Assembly: GCF_023630175.1 (NCBI RefSeq)
Contig: NZ_JALLIN010000026.1
Coordinates: forward strand, 1 to 64,000
Source of the DNA: Streptomyces cellostaticus
GTDB taxonomy: Bacteria > Actinomycetota > Actinomycetes > Streptomycetales > Streptomycetaceae
Reading direction: 5' to 3'
Length of the DNA stretch: 64,000 nt
Shown here: piece by piece, positions 1-8,295 of the stretch
How positions within the stretch are numbered: the first letter of the stretch is position 1
Layout: each line of letters opens with the position of its first letter
Made by a program: the position numbers and the translations under genes
The notes under the pieces: model-generated
Told to the model about the DNA's origin: nothing
What the model saw: the letters and a program-made list of their open reading frames with translations, nothing else
Database searches by the model: none

Positions 1-162
1 ACCGGGGTGCCCGACGCCGTCCGCGACCGGGTGACCGCCCGCACCGAAGCGGGCCCGCTCGAAGTCCGGGCCCGGCGGGCGATGCACGCCGGGGGGCACG
101 GCGGTGCGGTTCGCCGGGGGAGTGGGCGGGCGGCGCGGGCGCGGGGCAGGATGGGGGCATGA
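1..162 (+). CDS. C-terminal end of an unidentified protein (cut by left edge)
   Basis: The first forward frame is open from base 1 to a TGA at 160-162, about 53 codons. The first 30 or so codons have almost only G or C in the third position and A/T mostly in the second, the normal coding pattern for this genome. The last 20 codons are a Gly/Arg-rich tail. The stop overlaps the ATG of the next gene (ATGA), which suggests translational coupling. No domain is visible in this fragment and I do not recognise it. It could be a chance open frame in GC-rich DNA. Confidence 0.4.
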   Translation, partial: TGVPDAVRDRVTARTEAGPLEVRARRAMHAGGHGGAVRRGSGRAARARGRMGA

Positions 163-488
163 GCGTAGTGAAGATCAACGTGCTGACCGTCCCCGCCGAG
201 CAGCGGGAGACACTGGAGAAGCGGTTCGCGTCGCGGGCCCACGCCGTGGAGAACTCCGACGGCTTCGAGTGGTTCGAACTTCTCCGCCCGGTTGAGGGCA
301 CCGACAACTACCTCGTCTACACGCGGTGGCGTGATGAGGAGTCCTTCCAGGCCTGGCTTGAGGGCCCCATGAAGGCAGCGCACCAGGGCGGTGGCGGGGA
401 GAGCGGTGAGAAGCCGAAGCCGGCGGCATCGGGTTCGACTCTGTGGTCCTTCGAGGTCGTTCAGCAGGCCGAGCCTAAGGACGTATAG
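159..488 (+). CDS. Antibiotic biosynthesis monooxygenase (ABM) domain protein
   Basis: A 109-residue protein with one ABM-type ferredoxin-like domain over residues 1-85. It starts with a beta strand (VVKINVLTVP), continues with a helix containing the QRETLEKRF stretch, and has the family-typical GFEWFELLRP and YLVYTRWRDEESFQAWL segments. A hydrophilic tail follows. The ABM family includes small cofactor-free monooxygenases and IsdG-like haem-degrading enzymes acting in the cytoplasm; the substrate here cannot be told. A G-rich ribosome-binding stretch lies just before the ATG, and the start overlaps the stop of the upstream frame. This is the last gene before the accessory island. Confidence 0.85.
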   Translation: MSVVKINVLTVPAEQRETLEKRFASRAHAVENSDGFEWFELLRPVEGTDNYLVYTRWRDEESFQAWLEGPMKAAHQGGGGESGEKPKPAASGSTLWSFEVVQQAEPKDV

Positions 489-780
489 ACAAGAAGGCAC
501 GTGACGCATGACAGCGCTCTAATCGGCACAGATTCGCCGTCTGACGGGCACGGCCATACAGATCAGCCCGGCCAGCAACAAGCTGCTGCCTCTGGCGGGC
601 AAGAACGCAGGTCCGGCGCCGGCTTCGAGTGGTCACTCGCGCTGACGTGAGCGAGGCGCTCGATCGGGTGAGGGAGGCGCTGGCAGGGGTGAGCGAGGCG
701 GAGGTGGCGGCTGCGGCCGGCGCTTCGCTCCCTCGCCCGTCGGCGCCGCCAGCGGGCGCGGGCAGCGGCCGTGCGCATTG
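489..780. other. Stretch without a convincing gene at the left border of the island
   Basis: Between the ABM gene and the CRISPR repeats I see no supported gene. An open frame from a GTG at 629 encodes a short Ala/Glu-rich helical stretch but has no good ribosome-binding site and runs through the CRISPR repeats, so it is more likely a fragment or noise. No AT-rich CRISPR leader is evident. Confidence 0.4.
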
Positions 781-870
781 GGGATCATCCCCGCGGGTGC
801 GGGGATCAGGTCGGCACCGCCACAGTCCTGGCCCTGGTCTCGGGACCATCCCCGCGGGTGCGGGGAGCAG
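781..870. CRISPR. Two-repeat type I-E CRISPR mini-array
   Basis: Two 29-bp repeats lie at 781-809 and 842-870, exactly 61 bp apart, with a 32-bp spacer at 810-841. Both share the core ATCCCCGCGGGTGCGGGG and differ at positions 5 (T or C) and 26 (T or G). The inverse complement of the second copy reads CTGCTCCCCGCACCCGCGG onward, which matches the type I-E repeats common in streptomycetes, as does the 29+32 geometry. I found no third repeat at the expected 61-bp positions on either side and no cas gene in the window. It is an isolated remnant or a satellite array served by Cas proteins elsewhere. Confidence 0.85.
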
Positions 871-948
871 GCGCTGACGACTTACCGGCTGCCCGCCTGA
901 CCCACGTCCTTCACTCCAGAAGAGCTACAGATCCTGGTTTGCGCATTT

Positions 949-1140
949 TTACGTCGGCGGTGCCGGGGGCATCTTGGCGATGGTCACAACGGTCTCGGCG
1001 CGGACACTGAACACTTTCTTGCCGTCGGCAGTAGTGAACTCCACGAACGCGTCTCTCACCGCGAAGTCGTCTGCCTCCACCTTGCGTTCCCTCAGGGGCG
1101 GGGTTTTGGGTGTCGAATACTCGACGAGATAGACGTTCAC
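949..1140 (-). CDS. Small hypothetical protein, 63 residues
   Basis: A 63-residue protein starting MNVYLVEYSTP and ending in a Pro-rich tail. It looks like a small all-beta protein, with a middle segment (FVEFTTADGKKVFSVRAETV) of two strands joined by a turn. The GTG start is preceded by GGGAGGT at a 6-base spacing, which supports it as a real gene. It is transcribed divergently from the large gene at 1336. I do not recognise a function. It has no signal peptide or membrane segment. Confidence 0.6.
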   Translation of the reverse strand: MNVYLVEYSTPKTPPLRERKVEADDFAVRDAFVEFTTADGKKVFSVRAETVVTIAKMPPAPPT

Positions 1141-1335
1141 GCGTGCACCTCCCGTAGCCGTAGCTGATGAGACATCGTCCCATCCGTATACCTCGCGCGC
1201 CGTGCAGCGATCCGACGAGGGGCGCCGTCACCCGATCGGCCCGCCATTCGCGTGGCCGACTGGCTCTCAGCGCGCCGCGCCCCGTATGCCAGGCGAGTAT
1301 GACTCCGGAGATACGGCGAGCTGAGGAGCGTCTCG

Positions 1336-4071
1336 ATGACGTACACGGTCACATTCCAGGGCACGTCATCCCTTCCTGTGGCGAACAGCGGCGGTGCATA
1401 TCGGATCTGGTCGTACAAGGTGGAGGGCTCCAACACGGAGATCGTCACCGGACGCCGGATGACCATGGCCTTCCCTGGCAGCGTCACGGTGGTGGACCCC
1501 AGCGCCTATCCCGGCGTGGACGCCCTGAACGGGACTCTCGTGTGGCGGAGCCCGGACGGGGCACGCCAGTATGTCGCGGCCCGGGCCAGCGCGGCCGGCA
1601 GCGTGGTGATCGCGTTCGTCGCCACGGCGCAGACATCCAGCGGCCTGGTCCAGCTCTTCAAAGCCACCCCCGGAAACGACCTGGTGGAAGTCCAGTACCA
1701 GGCCATTCCCGACGGTGGCGAGGCCGGCCCTTCCCAGCGTCTGGTCATGCCCGCCGCCGGCGCCCCCGCGTTCACTGGACAGCCGGTCTACAACTTCGCA
1801 GGGGCGCTGCCCTACGACAGTGAACTGTTCGGCGTCTACCAGCCGCTGTCCGGGTGGGTGGGGGCGACGGCCGGACTGTCTGCGAAACCGATCTACCCCC
1901 CGTCGTCCGACATTGGCAATCTCACCTTTGCGAATTTCCGCGGGAGCGACGCCCTCACGCTCAGCCAGCCTGGTCTGAAGGCCCTGGCCGACCGCTACAG
2001 CGCCGGCGCGGGGGGAGCACTGTCGCCGGTGGGGTTGGTCAACCTCTTCCGCGAGTACTTCTTCGAGTTCGACAGCTTCTTGGGCGCCCCCTCGGGTCAC
2101 ATCTGGGTCAGCCCGGGAGGCACCGTCGAGGTGGTGGAGAGCAGCACGCGGCGCACCTTGGTCGAGAAGGTGGTGGAGCAGTCAGAGGAGGTCTCCCGCA
2201 AGAGCGAGGAGAGCCTCACCGATCAGACAGACGTCTCGGACGCTGTCAAAGAGGAAAACACCAACGACACGAAACTCGGCGTCAGCGCCACCGGTGGGGT
2301 GAACGCGAAGATTTACCATGCCGACGCCAGTCTCAGTTTCAGTACCCAGAACACCGTCAAGCGGGGTGGCGAGACGGCGCACAAGCGCGCCCGCACACAG
2401 ACCTCCAAGGTCACCAGCGAGATCAAGCGGAACTTCAAGACGACGTTCCGGACGGTGACGGAGACCACCGATACGTCGAGCCGCCGCTACGTCCTGCAGA
2501 ACACGACCCCCGAGCTGGTGAACTACGAGATGCGGCGCAAGATGCGCAAGGTCGGCATCCAGCTGCAACACGTCGGAACACGCCTGTGCTGGCAGATCCA
2601 CCTGATGGATCCCGGCAGGGAACTCGGCCTGGGGGACATGGTGCACGTCGTTCCCGCGCCTGACCTCAGCTCGATCCAGAAGCCGGAGAAGATCCCGGAC
2701 CCGGCGAGCAAGGAAGTGCCCTACCACTTCGAAATCTCTTTCAAGCACGACCAGGGCCCGGACGACGAGGCCGAGGAAACCTATCAGCCCGAGCCGGGCA
2801 ACGATTGCCGGGGACTGCACGATACTCCCGACTTCCTCCCGGGGAAGGACGACATCATCCAGTTCTGCTTCCCCAAGCCGCTGCCACCCGTTCCGGAGGG
2901 CTACAGCTTCAGCAAAGTGCATTCCCTGGACAAACACGGCGCCCAGGTCGAGTTCGCACCGTTCACAGTGGATACGTCAACGAACCCCCACACGCTCAAC
3001 GTGAAAATGACGTACGCCAACTTCCAGGGACGCAAATCCTTGCCATTCGACGTCACGCTCCTCTACGAGCCGACGCAAGAAGCTAAGGATAAGGTCAAGG
3101 CACTCAACGACGCGACACAGGCCGAATACCAGAAGGAGGTCGACCGGCTCCAGCACGAGGCGTACGGCCAGGCCGTCCGTGAGCGGCTGCGCCTGATCAG
3201 CTCGATGCGCCTCCGCTCCTCCGAGGACCTGCGCAACGAGGAGCGGCGATGCGTGTTCCGGAAACTGATCAAGCAGCTGCCGGAGGGAATTTATCCCACG
3301 CCCAACAACAACACGCCGTACCTGGAGGCGCAGGAGATCCAGAAGTTCTTCGACGTCGACGAGATGCTGTACTTCGTCGCCCCCGACTTCTGGCGCGCCG
3401 GCGCGGTGAACGCGCCCATGCCCTCCGCTCAGAGCACCGGCAGGTATCCCGTACGCGCCATCCCGCAACCCGCACCCGGCGTCACGCTGCCGCCTCTGGC
3501 CGGCCAGACCGTCGCGGGGTGGTACACCCGGGCGGATTCCTACGCGCCCCCCAGTGGCGCGGCGACATCGCAGGAAGAGTGGCGGGTCGACTACCTGATC
3601 TCCGAGGAGACCGTGCCGGCACCCCTCGGAAGTTCATTGGGCTGGCTGATCCAGATTGACGCTGACGAGCGCCGCAATGAATTCCTGAACGCCGCCTGGG
3701 CCAAAGTGGTCTTGCCCGTCCGGCCCGGCCAAGAACAGACAGCGCTCGCATGGCTGAAGAAGGTCGAAGGAGAAGCCGGCCTCGGCAAGACGTACACAAA
3801 GCAGCTGGACGACCCTGACGACTACCAGGGCAAGACGGTCGGGCAGGTTCTGGACCTCCTCGCCACGCAGCTGCGGTCCCTTGCCCAGGAGAAGTTCGAC
3901 ACGACGCTCGCCGCCGATAAGGTCTTCGAGAACGGGTTCGATCCCCTGGCTGGCGGCTTCCGGCCCGCGGAGCCCTATCAGATCTTCGATCAGTGGGTCG
4001 AGGTGCTCCCGACCGACCAAGTCGTCGCCGTCAGTGTCAAGTACGACCCCAAGACGGGCCAGCAGCTGTGA
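1336..4071 (+). CDS. Unrecognised 911-residue multidomain protein
   Basis: An ATG with GAGGAG seven bases upstream starts a 911-residue protein with no signal peptide and no obvious membrane helix. Residues 1-260 look beta-rich. Residues 266-400 hold a charged Glu/Lys helical stretch, then a Ser/Thr-rich alternating segment (KLGVSATGGVNAK, SLSFSTQNTV), then Lys/Arg/Thr-rich strands. Residues 578-650 look like a coiled coil. Residues 768-800 hold a compact motif (GWLIQIDADERRNEF, then VVLPVRPGQE). The alternating segment recalls membrane-inserting hairpins of beta-pore-forming toxins, but that is resemblance only. Codon use is somewhat less GC-biased than in the core genes. The gene at 4281 lies 209 bp downstream and may be a partner. 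I cannot assign a family. Confidence 0.85.
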   Translation: MTYTVTFQGTSSLPVANSGGAYRIWSYKVEGSNTEIVTGRRMTMAFPGSVTVVDPSAYPGVDALNGTLVWRSPDGARQYVAARASAAGSVVIAFVATAQTSSGLVQLFKATPGNDLVEVQYQAIPDGGEAGPSQRLVMPAAGAPAFTGQPVYNFAGALPYDSELFGVYQPLSGWVGATAGLSAKPIYPPSSDIGNLTFANFRGSDALTLSQPGLKALADRYSAGAGGALSPVGLVNLFREYFFEFDSFLGAPSGHIWVSPGGTVEVVESSTRRTLVEKVVEQSEEVSRKSEESLTDQTDVSDAVKEENTNDTKLGVSATGGVNAKIYHADASLSFSTQNTVKRGGETAHKRARTQTSKVTSEIKRNFKTTFRTVTETTDTSSRRYVLQNTTPELVNYEMRRKMRKVGIQLQHVGTRLCWQIHLMDPGRELGLGDMVHVVPAPDLSSIQKPEKIPDPASKEVPYHFEISFKHDQGPDDEAEETYQPEPGNDCRGLHDTPDFLPGKDDIIQFCFPKPLPPVPEGYSFSKVHSLDKHGAQVEFAPFTVDTSTNPHTLNVKMTYANFQGRKSLPFDVTLLYEPTQEAKDKVKALNDATQAEYQKEVDRLQHEAYGQAVRERLRLISSMRLRSSEDLRNEERRCVFRKLIKQLPEGIYPTPNNNTPYLEAQEIQKFFDVDEMLYFVAPDFWRAGAVNAPMPSAQSTGRYPVRAIPQPAPGVTLPPLAGQTVAGWYTRADSYAPPSGAATSQEEWRVDYLISEETVPAPLGSSLGWLIQIDADERRNEFLNAAWAKVVLPVRPGQEQTALAWLKKVEGEAGLGKTYTKQLDDPDDYQGKTVGQVLDLLATQLRSLAQEKFDTTLAADKVFENGFDPLAGGFRPAEPYQIFDQWVEVLPTDQVVAVSVKYDPKTGQQL

Positions 4072-4173
4072 ACACGACGTGCGCTCGAGCTCGTGCAGGA
4101 AGAACGTTGGCGACGAAAGGCGTCAGCAGACCACGGAGGCACATCATTGCCCTGGCCTCGATCGCGCCGCTTA

Positions 4174-4187
4174 GTCGAATTATCGAC
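4174..4187. repeat. Short inverted repeat in the 1336-4281 intergenic gap
   Basis: A 5-bp arm inverted repeat, GTCGA-ATTA-TCGAC, in the relatively AT-rich gap before the gene at 4281. It may be an operator half or a weak hairpin; nothing else supports a role. Confidence 0.25.
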
Positions 4188-4280
4188 GAAAGATCCCGGC
4201 CCCTCAAATAGCGTAATTATCGGCGTAGCGCCGGCAGAAGGGGCAGCAGCGCAAACGATAATGGCGTCCCAGGACATGCG

Positions 4281-5675
4281 GTGAGTAAGGTTACCAGCCT
4301 GATGATGACTGACGCATTCGCCCGGTTTCAGCCACTCCAGGGCCCCGGCTACAGTGTCCTCAAGCCTGATGGCACAACCGACACCGATCTCCTGCTGCCG
4401 CTCATGTTCCACCGGGACCGCGCCATCGACGTGCCGGGGCGGCGCGTACTGGATGCGGGCAAACCCGATGGTCTCAACGTCCGGATGGTTGAGTACACCG
4501 ACATCCCGGGCGGGCTGGCGGACGAGCACGGGACCGTGCTCGTCGCGGAACGGGAGAAGGGCACCCAGCTCTTCCTCATGTGGGTTTCGCGGACCGCCGC
4601 GCTGCACCTGAAGGGCCGAACCCCGGAAAAAGTCAATGTGCATTTCCTGTTCCATCCGCCCACGTATCGAGAGTGTTATACCGAATCCACGTACTGGACC
4701 GGCACCTGCGGCATCGACGGAAAAGACAGGTACTGTGTCGATTCGGGATTCAAAGGGCAGCAGCCTTACGTCCAGCTCGGTGAGCGCTATCTCTGCACGG
4801 GCGATACGGGCTTCCGGGCGGTGGCCCAGCATTTGCTGGCGTCGGACCGGTTGGAGCCGAACGTAATCTACGTAGTTCCGGTGGCGTCCACGCGGGGTGG
4901 CAACTTCGACGACCTTCTCACGGCCGAGGCCCTGGCCCGCGCAGTCCAGGACGTGATTATCTTTGCTTCCCGGAAAATCGCCGGAAGTCCCGATGTGGAC
5001 GGCTTCGTTGACTTCGGTGAGGTAATGCTGTCCGGCTACAGTCACAGCGGAGATCGCGTGGAGAAACTGCTTCTCACTGTTAGTGACACGCCGTTCTTCC
5101 GTAGGCATCTCTCACAGATCAACCTTTTCGACCCAAATCTCGACGAAAAGGATGCGAGAATCCGTTTGGTGCGATTTAAGGCCCTTCTCGAGAAGGCAGC
5201 CCTATGGAAGAAGAAGATCAATCGCGATGCTCGGATTTTCGTCTACACCTCTTATGGAGATCACCAACAGGCAATGCTCGGCAGCGACCTGAAGCTCGAG
5301 TCACCAACCGTGGTGAACCTCGACACCGTCGACTGGAGTGTCGACCGGAGCGGTGCTCGGCCCTCGAAGAGGGCCAAGGGTGCACGGCCACGGGGCAGTG
5401 GCGTCGAAGCCTATGACCACGACCGCACCGTGGGTCTGGTCCACATTCCTGTCGCATTCTTCCGGCACTGGCTGGAGGATAAACTCGACAACCCGTCCGG
5501 CTGGGACCAAGCCACGCGGGACAGCGGCCACGGACACGGCTGGATCCTCCGCACGCTCATGTCACACGCCCTGTCCCATGCCGCACCGTCATGGTTCGGC
5601 GCACAGCGCGGCTTCAAGGCGGCCACTCCAATCGAGAAGTCAAAGCCGGAACGACCGGTGCTCCCAGACGGCTGA
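4281..5675 (+). CDS. Putative alpha/beta-hydrolase-fold protein of unknown function, 464 residues
   Basis: A GTG start with AGGA six bases upstream opens a 464-residue protein without signal peptide. Around residue 254 the sequence VMLSGYSHSGD has the layout of a nucleophile elbow (strand, Gly-x-Ser-x-Ser-Gly, helix). A strand ending NLFDPN follows, and GHGHGW lies near residue 417, so a Ser-Asp-His set is conceivable. A Cys-rich patch at residues 134-154 (CYTESTYWTGTCGIDG) could bind metal or form disulfides. The fold assignment is inference from this pattern. The same strand and 209-bp spacing suggest it works with the 911-residue protein. Confidence 0.75.
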   Translation: MSKVTSLMMTDAFARFQPLQGPGYSVLKPDGTTDTDLLLPLMFHRDRAIDVPGRRVLDAGKPDGLNVRMVEYTDIPGGLADEHGTVLVAEREKGTQLFLMWVSRTAALHLKGRTPEKVNVHFLFHPPTYRECYTESTYWTGTCGIDGKDRYCVDSGFKGQQPYVQLGERYLCTGDTGFRAVAQHLLASDRLEPNVIYVVPVASTRGGNFDDLLTAEALARAVQDVIIFASRKIAGSPDVDGFVDFGEVMLSGYSHSGDRVEKLLLTVSDTPFFRRHLSQINLFDPNLDEKDARIRLVRFKALLEKAALWKKKINRDARIFVYTSYGDHQQAMLGSDLKLESPTVVNLDTVDWSVDRSGARPSKRAKGARPRGSGVEAYDHDRTVGLVHIPVAFFRHWLEDKLDNPSGWDQATRDSGHGHGWILRTLMSHALSHAAPSWFGAQRGFKAATPIEKSKPERPVLPDG

Positions 5676-5934
5676 GATCCTGTCGCGGCACTGAGAAGAG
5701 AGCATCTCCTCGAAGAGCTGAGTCGGCCCGCGGTGAGTACGCCGGCACCCTCGCCCTGCGCTCGGATTCATCGACGTCAAGGCGATCGGACTCATCTCGA
5801 CCCGGATGTCCCACGGGACTCCGATTTCCTCTCTCCTCCACCTCCGGGTCAAGTCGAAGTCCGCGGAGATCTATCGACGAAGAGCGGGAACCACACTCAC
5901 TCTCGCCTACAACCGGACCCGTTGGTACAACGGT

Positions 5935-6343
5935 CGCGTGCGTGAAGGCCGGCGGCGCGCTCCCGGCCCGGGCGGGCGAGGTGATCGTGCAGGGCGAGGA
6001 CCTCGGAGCCTGGATCGCCGGGCAGCGGGGCGCGTGGGATCGGCTGATGCCGGCACAGCAGTACCTCCTGGAGACCATCGGCATCGAACCCGCGAGCGAA
6101 GACGAGACCCTGCGCCCAGTACCAGTACGGCGGTCCCAGGATGAGTTGTGGGAGCGGAACATGGCCGCAGCACAGCAGTTCCACGCCCGCGAGGGGCACT
6201 TGACGGTGCCTCGCCAGCACCGCGAGGAAGTCAACGGCGAGCTGCTGGGACTCGGGTCATTCGCAGCCAACGCCCGGCGCCGGGCCGCGAAGCTGAGCCC
6301 AGAACGCCGCGCGGCCTTGGACCAGTTGGGGATGCGCTGGTGA
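5935..6343 (+). pseudogene. Remnant of a helicase-associated-domain protein
   Basis: From about 5935 the forward frame ending at the TGA at 6341 encodes two tandem copies of the helicase-associated (HA) domain pattern. The first has GEDLGAWIAGQRGAWDRL followed by LLETIGIEPA. The second has HAREGHLTVPRQH, then LGLGSFAANARRRAAKL and ending LDQLGMRW. In streptomycetes such repeats sit at the C-terminus of large DEAD/DEAH-type helicases or in stand-alone proteins. No helicase motor or credible start is present upstream; the frame before 5935 looks non-coding. This is a broken 3' end left by rearrangement. Confidence 0.7.
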
Positions 6344-6640
6344 GGGCTCTCGGTGGTGTGGTTTCTCACGAGAGCTGGGGGAAGCGTGTCGAGGAGTGCG
6401 GACTGTGGCGTGGTTGAGGACGGTGGGGGCGTCGTAGGCAGCAGGTTCCTGGGACTGGAGTCCGGTCGTCGGCGTGCTCCCCCGGGTGCACCCCGCCGAT
6501 CGGAGGAAGGCGCCCAACCAATCAGTCACTATCCGTGCGCCCCCGCCGTCACGGCTGCCGGTATGACCTGGAGGCGGCGGAGATGCTGACCGCTCACGGG
6601 AACAACCGTTCCTCAAGGTGAACAGTCATCGGAGGCAACC

Positions 6641-6765
6641 ATGGCGCAACTGACTCCCGTCGACCACAGGGTCAAGCACAAATCGACCATCCCGGCGAAT
6701 TCCGGCGAGGACATCGAGCTCTTCGTACGGGAATACAGGGCCGCCGGATCCAGCGGCACCCCTGA
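6641..6765 (+). pseudogene. 5' part of an alpha/beta-hydrolase gene interrupted by a mobile element
   Basis: An ATG with GGAGGC four bases upstream starts a peptide reading MAQLTPVDHRVKHKSTIPAN and ending SSGTP. The frame then runs into the inverted repeat and stops at 6769. Joining base 6765 to base 9879 restores the frame, giving TPDKPVLMLHGRSVPALPG, the first strand and oxyanion-hole HG of an alpha/beta hydrolase. The gene was therefore split by insertion of the 6766-9878 element. It is not in frame with anything else, and the product would be a 42-residue dead fragment. Confidence 0.8.
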
Positions 6766-6780
6766 CTGATCGTTTCAGAA
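6765..6780 (+). repeat. Left terminal inverted repeat of the 3.1-kb element
   Basis: ACTGATCGTTTCAGAA, perfectly inverted with 9864-9879. Base 6765 may belong to the target, because joining 6765 to 9879 keeps the host gene in frame. Confidence 0.8.
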
Positions 6781-6874
6781 TCAGGCTGTCAGCGCCTGGG
6801 AGGGCCAGTCGAGGTGGTGACGGATCTGCGTGAGCCGCTCACCTCGGCCACCTGTCTCTGGCACGCTTCCACGC

Positions 6875-7712
6875 GTGAGTAGGGATCTTGTGCCTGATGA
6901 CCTGTGGACGCGTGTCGCTGCCCTGTTACCGCCGCCTCCGGAGCGGCGACGCCGACACACGGGTCGGCATCGGATACCCGATCGCACTGCATTGGGGGGG
7001 GCATCATCTACGTCCTGCGGACCGGAGTGGCCTGGCGTGATGTGCCACGCCAGGTAGTGGGCTGCTCAGGTGTCACGGCCTGGCGCCGCCTGCGGGACTG
7101 GACTGAGGCCGGCCTCTGGCCCCAGCTGCACGCCGCGCTGCTGACCGGACTGCGGGCAGCGGGTCTGCTGGAGATGGACGACTGCGCTATTGACGGCTCG
7201 CATGTCCGGGCACTCAAAGGGGGCTCCGCACCGGGCCATCGCCGGTCGACCGAGGCCGTTCTGGCAGCAAGCACCATGTGATCGTTGATCGGCGCGGCAC
7301 TCCTCTCGCAGTGTCGCTGACCGGAGGGAACCGGCACGACGTCACCCAGCTGGTGCCGTTGCTCGATGCCGTTCCCCACATCCGCGGTCTGCGCGGTCGT
7401 CCCCGTCACCGTCCCCGTCGTCTGTTCGCCGACCGCGGTTACGACTTCGACAAGTACCGTCGACTTCTGCGCAGTCGGGGAATCACCCCGGAGATCGCCC
7501 GACGTGGTGCCCCGCATGGCTCTGGTTTGGGCAAGACCCGGTGGGTGGTCGAGCGTACTTTTTCCTGGTTGCACCAGTTCAAGCGCCTGCGCATCCGATA
7601 CGAAGTGCGAGCCGATCTGCGTCAGGGCCTGCTCGAACTTGCTTGCAGCATCGTTTGTTTGAGGCGCCTCCGCGCGGTCAGGGCCGCACAACCTGGTATG
7701 TCAGGTGGGTGA
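6875..7712 (+). pseudogene. IS5-family transposase with two frame changes
   Basis: The DDE transposase is spread over three frames. The N-terminal part starts at GTG 6875 (VSRDLVPDDLW). The middle part holds YVLRTGVAWRDVP and the first catalytic Asp near DDCAIDGSHVRALKGG. The last part holds KHHVIVDRRGTPLAVSLTGG, the second Asp (LFADRGYD) and the Glu (RWVVERTFSWLHQFKRLR). The first change falls in a run of eight G at 6994-7001 and looks like a homopolymer expansion. The second falls at an AAAGGGGG run (7216-7223), where a -1 step restores the family spacing exactly, as in programmed frameshifting. Its 3' end overlaps the convergent reductase gene by 35 bp. Confidence 0.8.
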
Positions 7713-8295
7713 CGCCGGGCGAGTGGATCGCGCGGGTGGGTTCGAGGGCAAGGTCGGGCGAGACGTCGTTGAAGAGACGGACTCCCTTGCCCAGCACGAT
7801 GGGCGCCAGGTGGATCTGGAGTTCGTCGACCAGGCCGGCCTCGAGGTACTGGCGCACGGTGTGGGCGCCGCCGGAGATCTGCACGTCCTTGCCGGCTGCG
7901 GCCTCACGGGCCTGGGCCAGGGCGGATTCGATGCCTTCGGTGACGAAGGTGAAGGTGGTGCCGCCTTGGCGGACCCAGGGTTCCCGGGGCGTGGTGGTCA
8001 GGACGAAGACCGGGGCACGGAACGGCGGCGGGTCAGGCCATCCCCGCTCGCCCTCGTCGAACAGGCGGCGCCCCATGACGTACGCCCCGGCGCGGTTGAA
8101 GTTCGCGCGCACGATCTCGTCGTCCGCGTTGCTCTGGCCGCCTGCCATGCTCTGGCGTTCCCGCCAGGACTCGATGTTCTCGACCCATTCGTGGATGCGG
8201 AGTCCGCCGTCTCCGAGGGGGTTGTCCGGGCCTGCGTTCGGGCCGGCGATGAAGCCGTCCAGGGACATGCCCAGGCTGGCGAAGACCTTGCTCAT
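7678..8295 (-). CDS. Dihydrofolate reductase family protein (RibD C-terminal-like)
   Basis: A 205-residue protein of the RibD C-terminal/YwjB-like reductase family. It starts with the typical SLGMSLDGFIAGPN stretch. YVMGRRLFDEG follows, and later the nucleotide-binding segment VQISGGAHTVRQYLEAGLVDE with IVLGKGVRLF. These are small cytoplasmic NAD(P)H-dependent reductases of mostly unknown substrate; some relatives give low-level drug tolerance, which is not shown here. The ATG overlaps the stop of the upstream hydrolase gene (ATGA), so the two form an operon inside the mobile element. The convergent transposase overlaps its 3' end. Confidence 0.85.
   Translation of the reverse strand: MSKVFASLGMSLDGFIAGPNAGPDNPLGDGGLRIHEWVENIESWRERQSMAGGQSNADDEIVRANFNRAGAYVMGRRLFDEGERGWPDPPPFRAPVFVLTTTPREPWVRQGGTTFTFVTEGIESALAQAREAAAGKDVQISGGAHTVRQYLEAGLVDELQIHLAPIVLGKGVRLFNDVSPDLALEPTRAIHSPGVTHLTYQVVRP

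Noticed and set aside
629..877. Forward frame encoding a short Ala/Glu-rich helix upstream of the CRISPR repeats
   Set aside because: It has no usable ribosome-binding site, runs through both CRISPR repeats and resembles nothing known.
1336..5675. Naming the 911/464-residue pair a contractile-injection or toxin system
   Set aside because: No sheath, tube, baseplate or known toxin motif is visible; only loose resemblance in the alternating Ser/Thr segment.
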